Source: an uncultured Eubacteriales bacterium (lineage in GTDB: Bacteria > Bacillota > Clostridia > Oscillospirales > Acutalibacteraceae). From it: a DNA stretch of 7,448 nucleotides. Below are positions 1-5,523 of the stretch, in pieces; the first letter of the stretch is position 1; the number at the start of each line of letters is the position of its first letter. The stretch spans positions 1 through 7,448 of the forward strand of contig CAKTXU010000085.1 in NCBI GenBank assembly GCA_934630995.1, read 5' to 3'. The notes beneath the pieces are model-generated. The model was not told where the DNA came from, did not search any database, and saw only the letters and a list, made by a program, of their open reading frames with translations. The position numbers and the translations under genes are program-made.

Positions 1-12
1 GTTGCGCGAGGA

Positions 13-31
13 GGGAACCCTGACGGTTCCC
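13..31. other. Small hairpin in gene-free left edge
   Basis: A 7-bp perfect inverted repeat (GGGAACC / GGTTCCC) has a 5-nt loop and lies in a C-rich stretch. No T-run follows directly, although TTTTT occurs about 30 nt later. It could be the tail of a transcript from a gene outside the window. I see no convincing coding sequence in bases 1-144: frames that stay open here have no ribosome binding site and no recognisable protein. Confidence 0.3.
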
Positions 32-78
32 CCTCACACTCCCCCTCCCTCCGATATACTTTTTCGACAGTCTCATTT

Positions 79-123
79 AAACAGCAAGAAAGCGCCGTGT
101 CATACGGCGCTTTCTTGCTGTTT
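79..123. terminator. Strong, probably bidirectional intrinsic terminator
   Basis: A perfect 20-bp inverted repeat (79-98 pairing with 104-123) surrounds a 5-nt loop. The inner part is the GC-rich core GCGCCGT/ACGGCGC, flanked by AAA/TTT. Read on either strand, the core is followed by TTTCTTGCTGTTT, a broken U-rich tail. It starts 22 nt beyond the stop of the minus-strand AbrB-like gene and would terminate it. It could also end a plus-strand transcript entering from the left. Confidence 0.8.
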
Positions 124-144
124 GATTAATACTATTAATATATT

Positions 145-414
145 TTATGGCTCTTTTTCCCGACCGTAATTATACCCTGCGGCATGCATTTCCCGCCGTG
201 CCTTTCGCCAGCAGGCATCACAAATAGCATATCTTCCCTCCTGTATCAGTTCCCTCGTTCCTCCGCATAGAAAACAGCAGCTCGCTTGCCTCCATAATTC
301 GAGATGATCTCCACAAAGCTGGATGGATACCCTATCTCCTGGGGCAATACCCATAAAGATTCGCCCTTTTTTCGGCAGATACAAGGTACCATTCTTGCCG
401 ATTTGACTGATCAT
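145..414 (-). CDS. AbrB-like small regulator with C-terminal zinc ribbon
   Basis: This 89-residue protein has a SpoVT/AbrB-like swapped-hairpin N-terminus. Residues about 3-42 read as a short strand (GTLYLPKK), then an APGDRVSIQL-type turn and strand, then a final HLELWR strand. A C-terminal zinc ribbon follows, with C47-x2-C50 and C65-x2-C68 separated by 14 residues. Known clostridial AbrB-type DNA-binding proteins carry the same CxxCG...CxxC tail. The N-terminal half is diverged: the usual RKVDxLGRVVIPxELR sequence is only faintly present, so DNA specificity may differ. The start is ATG at 414, preceded by GGAGAG at a good distance. The gene diverges from the RHH/HTH pair and shares overlapping promoters with it, so it probably acts as a local regulator, perhaps autoregulating. 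The fold call is from memory of family motifs. Function is unknown, and DNA binding is inference. Confidence 0.72.
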   Translation of the reverse strand: MISQIGKNGTLYLPKKGRIFMGIAPGDRVSIQLCGDHLELWRQASCCFLCGGTRELIQEGRYAICDACWRKARREMHAAGYNYGREKEP

Positions 415-444
415 ATCAATCTCTCCGCATGAACAAATACATTC

Positions 445-464
445 ATACTACTTTATACTACTTT
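445..464. repeat. Tandem 10-bp direct repeat, candidate operator
   Basis: ATACTACTTT occurs twice back to back (445-454 and 455-464), a period of one helical turn. Further TAC-containing near-copies flank it (ATAC at 437, GTAC at 465). It covers the -10 box of the minus-strand promoter. Ribbon-helix-helix proteins commonly bind tandem direct repeats in their own control regions, and such a protein is encoded next door. A role as operator is inferred from position and spacing only. Confidence 0.5.
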
Positions 465-480
465 GTACGAATTGTCACAA
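452..480 (-). promoter_or_regulatory. Promoter of the AbrB-like gene
   Basis: Read on the minus strand, TTGTGA (480-475) and TATAAA (457-452) are separated by exactly 17 bases, a good match to a housekeeping sigma-A promoter. The predicted start of transcription lies around 445, about 30 nt before the ATG at 414. The -35 box overlaps the -35 box of the opposite promoter inside one palindrome. Confidence 0.6.
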
Positions 481-481
481 T
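471..481. promoter_or_regulatory. Palindrome shared by two divergent -35 boxes
   Basis: ATTGT-C-ACAAT is a perfect 5-bp-arm palindrome. Its left arm supplies the plus-strand -35 box (TTGTCA) and its right arm supplies the minus-strand -35 box (TTGTGA read in reverse). Two polymerases could not occupy both promoters at once, so the geometry suggests mutually exclusive transcription, possibly tuned by one of the encoded regulators. Confidence 0.45.
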
Positions 482-499
482 ATGGAAGCGTGGTATGGT
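472..499 (+). promoter_or_regulatory. Promoter of the RHH-HTH operon
   Basis: TTGTCA (472-477), a 16-base spacer and TATGGT (494-499) are preceded by TGG, giving an extended -10 element (TGnTATGGT). The predicted transcript would begin near 506, leaving a very short leader before the ribosome binding site at 511. The match is reasonable but the -10 box is only 4 of 6. Confidence 0.45.
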
Positions 500-522
500 A
501 TGTTATCCATGAGGTGATAAGC

Positions 523-711
523 TTGAAGCCGTTAAAAGAGAAAATCAGTATCACTTTAGATGAAGATATCATAGAAAAGACGAGAATATTGGCAGAGAAC
601 TGTGATCGCACGTTTTCCCAATATATTAATCTTGTTCTGAGAGATCATCTGGATAAGCAATCGAGTGAGACCTCGCCTCAAAAGAACTCACTTTTCAGCC
701 CAATCGGTTAA
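523..711 (+). CDS. Ribbon-helix-helix (Arc/CopG-type) small regulator
   Basis: This is a 62-residue protein. The segment EKISITLDEDIIEKTRILAE gives the N-terminal strand and first helix of a ribbon-helix-helix fold. RTFSQYINLVLRDHL gives the turn and second helix, with the S-x-Y-I-N-x-x-L-R pattern typical of the family. A polar, disordered-looking tail follows (QSSETSPQKNS). I place the start at TTG 523 because GAGGTG at 511-516 sits six bases upstream. An in-frame upstream TTG at 463 would lie inside the promoter and would add residues unlike the family. The gene is followed within 10 nt by an HTH gene. Such proteins dimerise and bind direct repeats, and tandem repeats lie just upstream, so autoregulation or an antitoxin/plasmid-control role is plausible. 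No toxin partner is visible. Confidence 0.75.
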   Translation: MKPLKEKISITLDEDIIEKTRILAENCDRTFSQYINLVLRDHLDKQSSETSPQKNSLFSPIG

Positions 712-721
712 GCATAAGTTT

Positions 722-946
722 ATGAAGAATTTATCACTATCCATAGCAGAACAGATTAAGGTGTTATGTATTTGTCAGGGCATCTCTATTGCCGATCTTG
801 CATCAAGACTTGGAACGACGCCACAAAACCTATATGCGAAACTCAAACGGCAGAAGTTCTCAGTCAAAGAGCTGCAGAAAATTGCCGAAGCAACGGCCTG
901 CTCTTATGAACAATATTTCCTGCTGCCCGATGGGAAGAAAATCTGA
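722..946 (+). CDS. Cro/CI-type (XRE) helix-turn-helix protein
   Basis: This 74-residue protein is almost entirely one XRE domain. Helices run IAEQIKVLCICQG, then ISIADLASRLG as the first HTH helix, then TTPQNLYAKLKRQ as the recognition helix. SVKELQKIAEATACSYEQYFLLPDGKKI closes the fold. Clostridial single-domain XRE proteins of this size end with a similar [FY]-x-L-x-DG-x-KI tail. ATG 722 is chosen because it begins just before the domain. No clear Shine-Dalgarno sequence precedes it, so translation may depend on ribosomes finishing the RHH gene 10 nt upstream. An in-frame GTG at 665 would give a 93-residue form overlapping the RHH gene, with extra basic residues that do not belong to the domain. 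Pairing with an RHH protein suggests a control module from a mobile element, but no integrase or relaxase is present. Confidence 0.75.
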   Translation: MKNLSLSIAEQIKVLCICQGISIADLASRLGTTPQNLYAKLKRQKFSVKELQKIAEATACSYEQYFLLPDGKKI

Positions 947-986
947 TAGTTATCCTCCCCTCCCACCCTTTCAGCCCCATCCTCAC

Positions 987-1039
987 CATAACAAAAACCC
1001 CGTGGGACGCTTCGGCGTTCCCGCTGGGTTTTTGTTATG
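987..1039. terminator. Long bidirectional terminator with UUCG tetraloop
   Basis: A 14-bp perfect outer stem (987-1000 with 1026-1039), including A5 and T5 tracts, encloses a GC-rich inner stem. That inner stem closes on C(TTCG)G at 1010-1015, an exceptionally stable RNA tetraloop. T-runs form on either strand, so it can stop both the RHH-HTH transcript arriving from the left and the YdbS/YdbT-like transcript arriving from the right. It is a natural insulator at the boundary between the AT-rich island and the GC-rich genes. Confidence 0.9.
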
Positions 1040-1113
1040 TGTGAATACATGTCACTTTGTGAACTTATACCACAGTCTATAATCCGGCGGCTCCGTTCCG
1101 ATTTGACGCCATC

Positions 1114-2532
1114 CTATTCCTTGGCCAGCTTTTCCACCAGGGCAAGGGCCTGATCATAGGGCAGGGCCAGCACCCGGTGGCGGCGGCGCTTCTCCCCAAA
1201 GCACCGCACCTCCACGGTGCAGGTGCCGGAGCGCACCTGCCAGGGGCTGCGGGTGAGGATGACGCAGTCCGCCACCTCGGCGGGGATGTGAACCTCGTAC
1301 AGGGCCAGCCCCCGGGAATACCGCAGGGTGACGGCGCCCCGGCCTACGCCGAACCCGGCATGGAGAAAGCCCTGAAGACGGATAAAAAACCACCAAAGCC
1401 CCCCGATTCCCCACAGCACCGCCGCCATTGTCCACAGGCCGCCCAGCAAAATCGGAACGGCCGCTAAAGCCAGCATTTCCAGAGGGGGCAGGAGATAGCG
1501 GGGCAGGGCGGTCCGCTTGGGCCGCAGGCAGCTAACGCAGATGGGATAGTCGGGCAGGAGGGTATCCAGCGCCGCGCAAAGCTCCCGCGCCCGCGCGCCC
1601 GGAACGATGACCGGCCGCGACCCGGTTTCCCGACCGTAGCCGGCGGCGGTGATGGTGGCGGTATGCAGCCGCAGCAGCCGCATAAAGAGGGTTTGGCGCA
1701 GCTCCAGGGTGGTGATTTGCCACCGATCGATGAGCACGTCCCGCCGGGTGACGAGGCCCGACACCAAATGGAGCCGCGCCCCCTCCCGTTGGGCATAAAA
1801 GCCCGCATACCGCAGAAAACTCCGCAAAAAGGAGAACATCCATCCCAGCACCAGCAGGTTGGCCACCGACTCCAGCAGGGGCGGCAGACCCAGGGAAATC
1901 ACCTTTTCCACCGCGCCATACACCTGATCGGGCACCCTCTCCCCCAGCACTTTGCCCAACTGCCGGATCACCGGCGCCAAAGTCAGAAAGCCGAGGGCGG
2001 CATTGGAGCTGGAGGCCGCCATGGCCGTCACCGGCAGCAGGCGGGCGCGGTAATCCCCCGCCCGCCGCCGTCCGCCCGCGGGAAGGAAGAGGCGTGCCCG
2101 CCGGGCAGGCAGAAAAATAGTGGCGTCCGAGCGGCGCCGCAGCCCCGCCGTATTCACCCTCACCCGCCGCCCGCCGAGCAGCGCCATCAGCGGCGTCCGT
2201 TCCACCTCGATGGAGGCCGCGTCGTCCGCCATCAGCCGCAGGCGACGGCGGACGGCAAGCCCCTGCTCCAGGGTCAGGCCGTTATGGAGCCGGTAACGCG
2301 CCCTGTCCCATTTCAAGACCGACCAACCCACCAGCAGCAGAGCCAGCCCCACATCCCGCAGGGAGGCAAACAGAATGGACAGGGCATCCCCCGGGGAAAA
2401 TAGGGCCCGCAGCACCGGGATAAGCAGGAGAGGCCACCATTTTTTCGCGTCATACAGGATATACAGCGGATACTGGCGCCGAAGCCCCCCACAGACACCT
2501 GAAACGGCGCCCTCCCGCATGAAAGCCTTCAC
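1114..2532 (-). CDS. YdbT-like membrane protein with three bPH2 domains
   Basis: This 472-residue membrane protein has three bacterial PH (bPH2) modules alternating with hydrophobic segments, the architecture of Bacillus YdbT. PH module 1 spans about residues 78-150 (RYRLHNGLTLEQG...), following hydrophobic stretches near 33-72. Module 2 spans about 245-325 (LHLVSGLVTRRDVLIDRWQITTLE...), following a hydrophobic pair near 165-240. Module 3 spans about 395-470, after a hydrophobic segment at 350-385. The start is GTG 2532, overlapping the previous stop as GTGA. GGAGG lies only four bases upstream, so coupling is likely. ATG 2520 is an alternative start but is badly spaced. B. subtilis ydbS-ydbT has been linked to lantibiotic resistance and envelope protection. 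Whether that holds here is unknown. Confidence 0.8.
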   Translation of the reverse strand: MKAFMREGAVSGVCGGLRRQYPLYILYDAKKWWPLLLIPVLRALFSPGDALSILFASLRDVGLALLLVGWSVLKWDRARYRLHNGLTLEQGLAVRRRLRLMADDAASIEVERTPLMALLGGRRVRVNTAGLRRRSDATIFLPARRARLFLPAGGRRRAGDYRARLLPVTAMAASSSNAALGFLTLAPVIRQLGKVLGERVPDQVYGAVEKVISLGLPPLLESVANLLVLGWMFSFLRSFLRYAGFYAQREGARLHLVSGLVTRRDVLIDRWQITTLELRQTLFMRLLRLHTATITAAGYGRETGSRPVIVPGARARELCAALDTLLPDYPICVSCLRPKRTALPRYLLPPLEMLALAAVPILLGGLWTMAAVLWGIGGLWWFFIRLQGFLHAGFGVGRGAVTLRYSRGLALYEVHIPAEVADCVILTRSPWQVRSGTCTVEVRCFGEKRRRHRVLALPYDQALALVEKLAKE

Positions 2533-2999
2533 TCTTCCTCCGCCTCCTCCAAAAGCCCCGTCAGCCGGGCAGCATCCCCTTCGTCGAGAAGGGGCAGCAC
2601 CGCCGTCCCGCCGGCAAAGCGCAGGAGGACGGTACAGCAGCCGAAATGAGCGGACAGCGGGGTGTTCAGGGTTTCAAAGGTGCGCAGAGCATTCATGGGA
2701 ACGAAAATCTCCCGTGTCCAGAGCACGCCCTTGATCGCCCGAACCGCCCGGCCGTCGAAATCCCCGCACACGCTGTCCCGGTAGCGGGGCGGATACCACA
2801 GGAACAGAACCACTGTGGCCAACCCCGCCGCTCCGGTCAACAGAAGCAGCCAGGGGGTGAACAGCCCCGCCAGCAGGCCTGTCAGCGCCGCACCCAGAAC
2901 CCCCGCCAGGGCAATCCAGGCCCGCAGCACCGCCGCGGTGCCGTCCCCTGCGCGGAACAGCACCGGCTCCTCCCCGCGGGGAGCTTCTGTCTGCGGCAT
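2529..2999 (-). CDS. YdbS-like membrane protein with one bPH2 domain
   Basis: This 156-residue protein has two transmembrane segments at about residues 24-46 and 49-69. A single bPH2 domain follows from about 70 to 150, with YPPRYRDSVCGDF, then GVLWTREIFVPMNALRTFE, the strand-turn pattern of the family. It ends in an acidic tail (EEAEEE). ATG 2999 is chosen because AAGGGG lies about eight bases upstream. The same frame stays open to 3086, but the extra 29 residues are cysteine- and charge-rich and unlike the family. Its stop overlaps the start of the YdbT-like gene by four bases (GTGA), so the two form a coupled pair as in Bacillus. They probably act together in the membrane. The ligand of these domains is not known. 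Confidence 0.8.
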   Translation of the reverse strand: MPQTEAPRGEEPVLFRAGDGTAAVLRAWIALAGVLGAALTGLLAGLFTPWLLLLTGAAGLATVVLFLWYPPRYRDSVCGDFDGRAVRAIKGVLWTREIFVPMNALRTFETLNTPLSAHFGCCTVLLRFAGGTAVLPLLDEGDAARLTGLLEEAEEE

Positions 3000-3255
3000 A
3001 CCGTCGCCCCTTCCCCTTGTCGCATACGCGTTTATTTTGCTCACACACCGCGAAAAACAAGTTTTTTTGCGGCATAAACCGGACAATATCTCCCTATAGT
3101 GTATGCGCAGCGCCGCCGAAAATGTATCGCGACCTCACCGGGACATGGCAAAACAATTTTTGAGCAGGTAAGGATTAATATTCCTGTTTATTGTCCACAA
3201 TATCTGCAAGGGATACTCCGGAACAGAGGAGTATTTGGAAAGGCGGGTATCCGAT
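3000..3255. promoter_or_regulatory. Divergent control region between ydbS-like gene and rnfC
   Basis: This 256-bp gene-free stretch is notably AT-richer than its flanks and must hold promoters for both directions. I found no well-spaced sigma-A pair that I would call with confidence. TATAGT at 3095-3100 resembles a plus-strand -10 but lacks a -35 at the right distance. A hairpin (CCGCGAAAAA / TTTTTTTGCGG, 3048-3072) and a distant inverted pair CGCATAC (3021) / GTATGCG (3101) are visible. Their role is unknown. Confidence 0.4.
3189..3202. promoter_or_regulatory. Perfect palindrome upstream of rnfC, candidate operator
   Basis: TATTGT-CC-ACAATA is a perfect 6-bp-arm palindrome centred about 60 nt before the rnfC start. 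A related half-site, GGACAATATCT, lies at 3081-3091. The nine bases ACAATATCT recur at 3197-3205. A similar core (ATTGT-C-ACAAT) also lies between the divergent regulators at 471-481. It does not match the longer Rex operator. Function as an operator is inference. Confidence 0.35.
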
Positions 3256-4548
3256 ATGAGCCGAACCTTTCGGCGGGGGGTGGCGTTCCCCCACGATGTG
3301 GAAAAAAAAGAACTGACTGCCGGCCTGCCGCCGGAGGTTTTTCATCCCTCCCGTGTGGTCATTCCTCTCAAGCAGGGCTTTGGGGAGGCCTGTCTGCCGG
3401 TGGTGGAGCCTGGGCAGATCGTCAAGGCCGGCCAAATGGTGGGGCGGCCCGCCGACGCCCTGGCCGTTTCGGTCCACTGCGGTATCTCCGGCAAGGTCAC
3501 GGCACTGGAGCCCCGCCCTACCCTGGCCGGGGAGTGCCTGTGCGTCGAGGTGGAAAACGATTTCACTGGCGCCGCCGCCCCGCCCCTTTCCCACGCAGAG
3601 GACCGGGCGGGGCTGATCGCCCTGATGCGGGAGGCGGGAATCGTCGGCATGGGCGGGGCGGGTTTTCCGGCATTTAAAAAATATGAAACGGACAAGCCCA
3701 TCCGCCAAGTGCTGGTAAACGGCTGCGAATGCGAGCCCTATCTCACCTGCGACGACGTGCTGATGACCCACTATCCCGACCGGGTCGTGCAGGGCGCGGC
3801 CGCCCTGGGAAGGGCTGCTGGGGACGCGGAGGTGCTCGTGTGCATAGAGGACAACAAGCCCGACGCCGTCGCCGCCCTGCGCGCCGCCGTCAAGGGACGC
3901 GGGGGTCAGGTCCTGCCCCTGCCCGACCGCTATCCCCAGGGGGGGGAACGTCAGCTCATCCAGGCGGTCACCGGCCGGGAGGTTCCTGCCGGGGGGCTGC
4001 CCGCCGACTGCGGCGTCATTGTCAGCAATGTGGCCACTGCCGCCGCCATGGCCGATGCCCTCAAGGGTAAGCCCCTGGCCCACCGGCTGATAACGGTCAG
4101 CGGCCGGGTCGCCCGCCCCGCCAATGTCCTGGCTCCGGTGGGAACACTGTTTTCGGATTTGCTGGGCTTCTGCGGCGGGGAGGCGGCGGCTTCCTCCCCG
4201 CTGCGGGTTATCGCAGGCGGGCCTATGACCGGCCTGAACATGGACCGGCTGGATGTTCCCATAACCAAGGTCAGCGGGGGCCTGGTGCTTCTGCCGCCGC
4301 CGCCCCTGACCGAATACAACTGCATCCACTGCGGCGCCTGCTCCCGGGTGTGCCCCTCGCGGCTCATCCCCTTCGCCATCGACGCGTCGGTAATCGCCGG
4401 GGATATGGCCGCCTGCGCGGATTACCACGCTGAACAATGCATCTCCTGCGGCTGCTGCACCTATGTCTGCCCGGCCAAGCGCTTCCTGGCCACCCGGGCC
4501 TCTCTGGCCCGGACCGGCGTCCTGCGCCGCCGCCGGGCTGCCAACTGA
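3256..4548 (+). CDS. rnfC: Rnf complex subunit RnfC (NADH/FMN, two 4Fe-4S clusters)
   Basis: This 430-residue soluble subunit is the NAD(H)-side module of the Rnf complex, normally holding FMN and two [4Fe-4S] clusters. The nucleotide/flavin signature GIVGMGGAGFP lies at 128-138. NGCECEPYLTCDD follows at 155-167, YPQGGERQLI at 226-235 and GGPMTG at 321-326. Both clusters are intact: C356-C359-C362-C366 and C395-C398-C401-C405, each CxxCxxCxxxCP. The N-terminus departs from the usual form. The GG-x-HPP motif reads RRGVAFP, and the QHIGAPA stretch reads QGFGEAC. The start is ATG 3256, with AAAGGCGGG nine bases upstream. A TTG at 3235 has its purine-rich site only three bases away. It is the first gene of the rnfC-D-G-EA operon. 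Length is near the clostridial norm. Identity is secure, but catalytic competence of the whole complex is not. Confidence 0.95.
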   Translation: MSRTFRRGVAFPHDVEKKELTAGLPPEVFHPSRVVIPLKQGFGEACLPVVEPGQIVKAGQMVGRPADALAVSVHCGISGKVTALEPRPTLAGECLCVEVENDFTGAAAPPLSHAEDRAGLIALMREAGIVGMGGAGFPAFKKYETDKPIRQVLVNGCECEPYLTCDDVLMTHYPDRVVQGAAALGRAAGDAEVLVCIEDNKPDAVAALRAAVKGRGGQVLPLPDRYPQGGERQLIQAVTGREVPAGGLPADCGVIVSNVATAAAMADALKGKPLAHRLITVSGRVARPANVLAPVGTLFSDLLGFCGGEAAASSPLRVIAGGPMTGLNMDRLDVPITKVSGGLVLLPPPPLTEYNCIHCGACSRVCPSRLIPFAIDASVIAGDMAACADYHAEQCISCGCCTYVCPAKRFLATRASLARTGVLRRRRAAN

Positions 4549-4575
4549 CGGAATCGAGAGAAAGGCGGTCCTCCT

Positions 4576-5523
4576 ATGAAACCCAATCTCACCCTGTCGG
4601 CCCCCCATATCCGGCGGCCGCGCACCACCCTATCCCTCATGGCCGACGTGCTGGTGGCGCTCATTCCGGCAACCATAGCGGCGGTATGGCTGTTCGGCCC
4701 GCGTGCCCTGTGGCTGCTCCTCTTCTCCATGGCCGTCTGCCAAGGGACCGAGCTCCTCTGCCTCTTCCTTCGAAAGGCCCCGGGCTTCGACGGCAGCGCG
4801 CTGGTCACCGGCGCCTTGCTGGCCCTCTCCCTGCCCGCGGGTATCCCGTTCTGGGCGGTGGCGCTGGCAGGCGTTTTGAGCATCGCTGTCGTCAAGCAGC
4901 TTTTTGGGGGCATCGGCCACAACCTGTTCAATCCGGCCATGGCGGGCCGCGCCCTTCTGCAGGTGGCCTTTCCCGCCGTTCTTACCGGCTACGCCGCCCT
5001 TGACGCCACGGCCTCCGCCACGCCTCTGGCCACCTTGGAAAGAAACAGCCTGCCCAACATGCTGTTCGGCATGGAAAACGGCAGCATGGGAGAAACCTCC
5101 GCTCTGCTGCTCATGCTGGGCGGCGCTTACCTGTATCTGCGGGGCGTCATCCGGCTGCGGGTACCCCTCTGCGTTTTGGGCGGCTGTGCGGCGGTTGTGT
5201 GGATATGCGGCGGAGATATTCCCTTCACCGGCCCGGTCACGGCCCACCTGCTGTCGGGCGGTTTGATGATGGGCGCCTTCTTCATCGCTACCGACTACGC
5301 CACCAAGCCCGCCACCGCCGGGGGAGAAATCCTATTCGCCCTGGGGGTGGGCGTCCTCACCGGTCTGCTGCGGCTCTACGGTCCCTACCCGGAAGGGGTC
5401 TGCTACGCGGTGCTTCTGATGAATCTGGCCGCCCCGCTGCTGGAATATCTGACCCGCCCGGCCGTCTACGGTGTCCGGCAGGCCCGGGAGGCCAAACGAC
5501 AAGCGAAAGGAGGAGCTCTATGA
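4576..5523 (+). CDS. rnfD: Rnf complex membrane subunit RnfD (flavinylated)
   Basis: This 315-residue polytopic membrane protein carries covalently bound FMN in known Rnf and Nqr complexes. The flavin-attachment motif is DATASATPL at residues 143-151. Thr149 is the predicted FMN site. Other family signatures are GGIGHNLFNPAMAGRALL (111-128), FFIATDYATKPATAGG (235-250) and GPYPEGVCYAVLLMN (269-283). A terminal TRPAVYG completes the match. Length and hydrophobic profile are normal for the family. The start is ATG 4576, with AAAGGCGG at 4561-4568, 27 nt after rnfC ends. It overlaps rnfG by four bases (ATGA). Flavin loading would need an ApbE-type transferase, not encoded here. Confidence 0.95.
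   Translation: MKPNLTLSAPHIRRPRTTLSLMADVLVALIPATIAAVWLFGPRALWLLLFSMAVCQGTELLCLFLRKAPGFDGSALVTGALLALSLPAGIPFWAVALAGVLSIAVVKQLFGGIGHNLFNPAMAGRALLQVAFPAVLTGYAALDATASATPLATLERNSLPNMLFGMENGSMGETSALLLMLGGAYLYLRGVIRLRVPLCVLGGCAAVVWICGGDIPFTGPVTAHLLSGGLMMGAFFIATDYATKPATAGGEILFALGVGVLTGLLRLYGPYPEGVCYAVLLMNLAAPLLEYLTRPAVYGVRQAREAKRQAKGGAL

Noticed and set aside
1..76. Possible minus-strand or plus-strand coding at the left edge
   Set aside because: Frames are open but Ser/Pro- or Gly/Arg-rich with no ribosome binding site, and they cover a hairpin and C-runs typical of non-coding sequence.
789..1082. Plus-strand frame running through the terminator at 987-1039
   Set aside because: Its sequence includes the translated hairpin, it overlaps the XRE gene out of frame, and it has no domain.
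1663..2403. A 246-codon plus-strand frame inside the YdbT-like gene
   Set aside because: It is a Pro/Gln/His/Arg-rich translation of the antisense strand of a clear bPH2 protein, with no domain.
3021..3107. Distant inverted pair CGCATAC / GTATGCG as an RNA structure or attachment site
   Set aside because: The arms are only 7 bp and 73 bases apart with no supporting intermediate pairing, so chance is likely.
3160..3188. TTGAGC as a -35 box for rnfC
   Set aside because: No acceptable -10 hexamer lies 16-18 bases downstream; the nearby TAATAT is too close.
3189..3202. Rex redox-repressor operator upstream of rnfC
   Set aside because: Rex sites are longer, with TTGTGA and TCACAA arms separated by about six A/T bases; here the arms nearly abut with CC between them.
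3175..4608. A 477-codon open frame on the minus strand opposite rnfC
   Set aside because: It lies antisense to a secure RnfC, is rich in Gly/Arg/His/Gln in a low-complexity way, and has no recognisable domain. Long antisense frames are expected in GC-rich genes.
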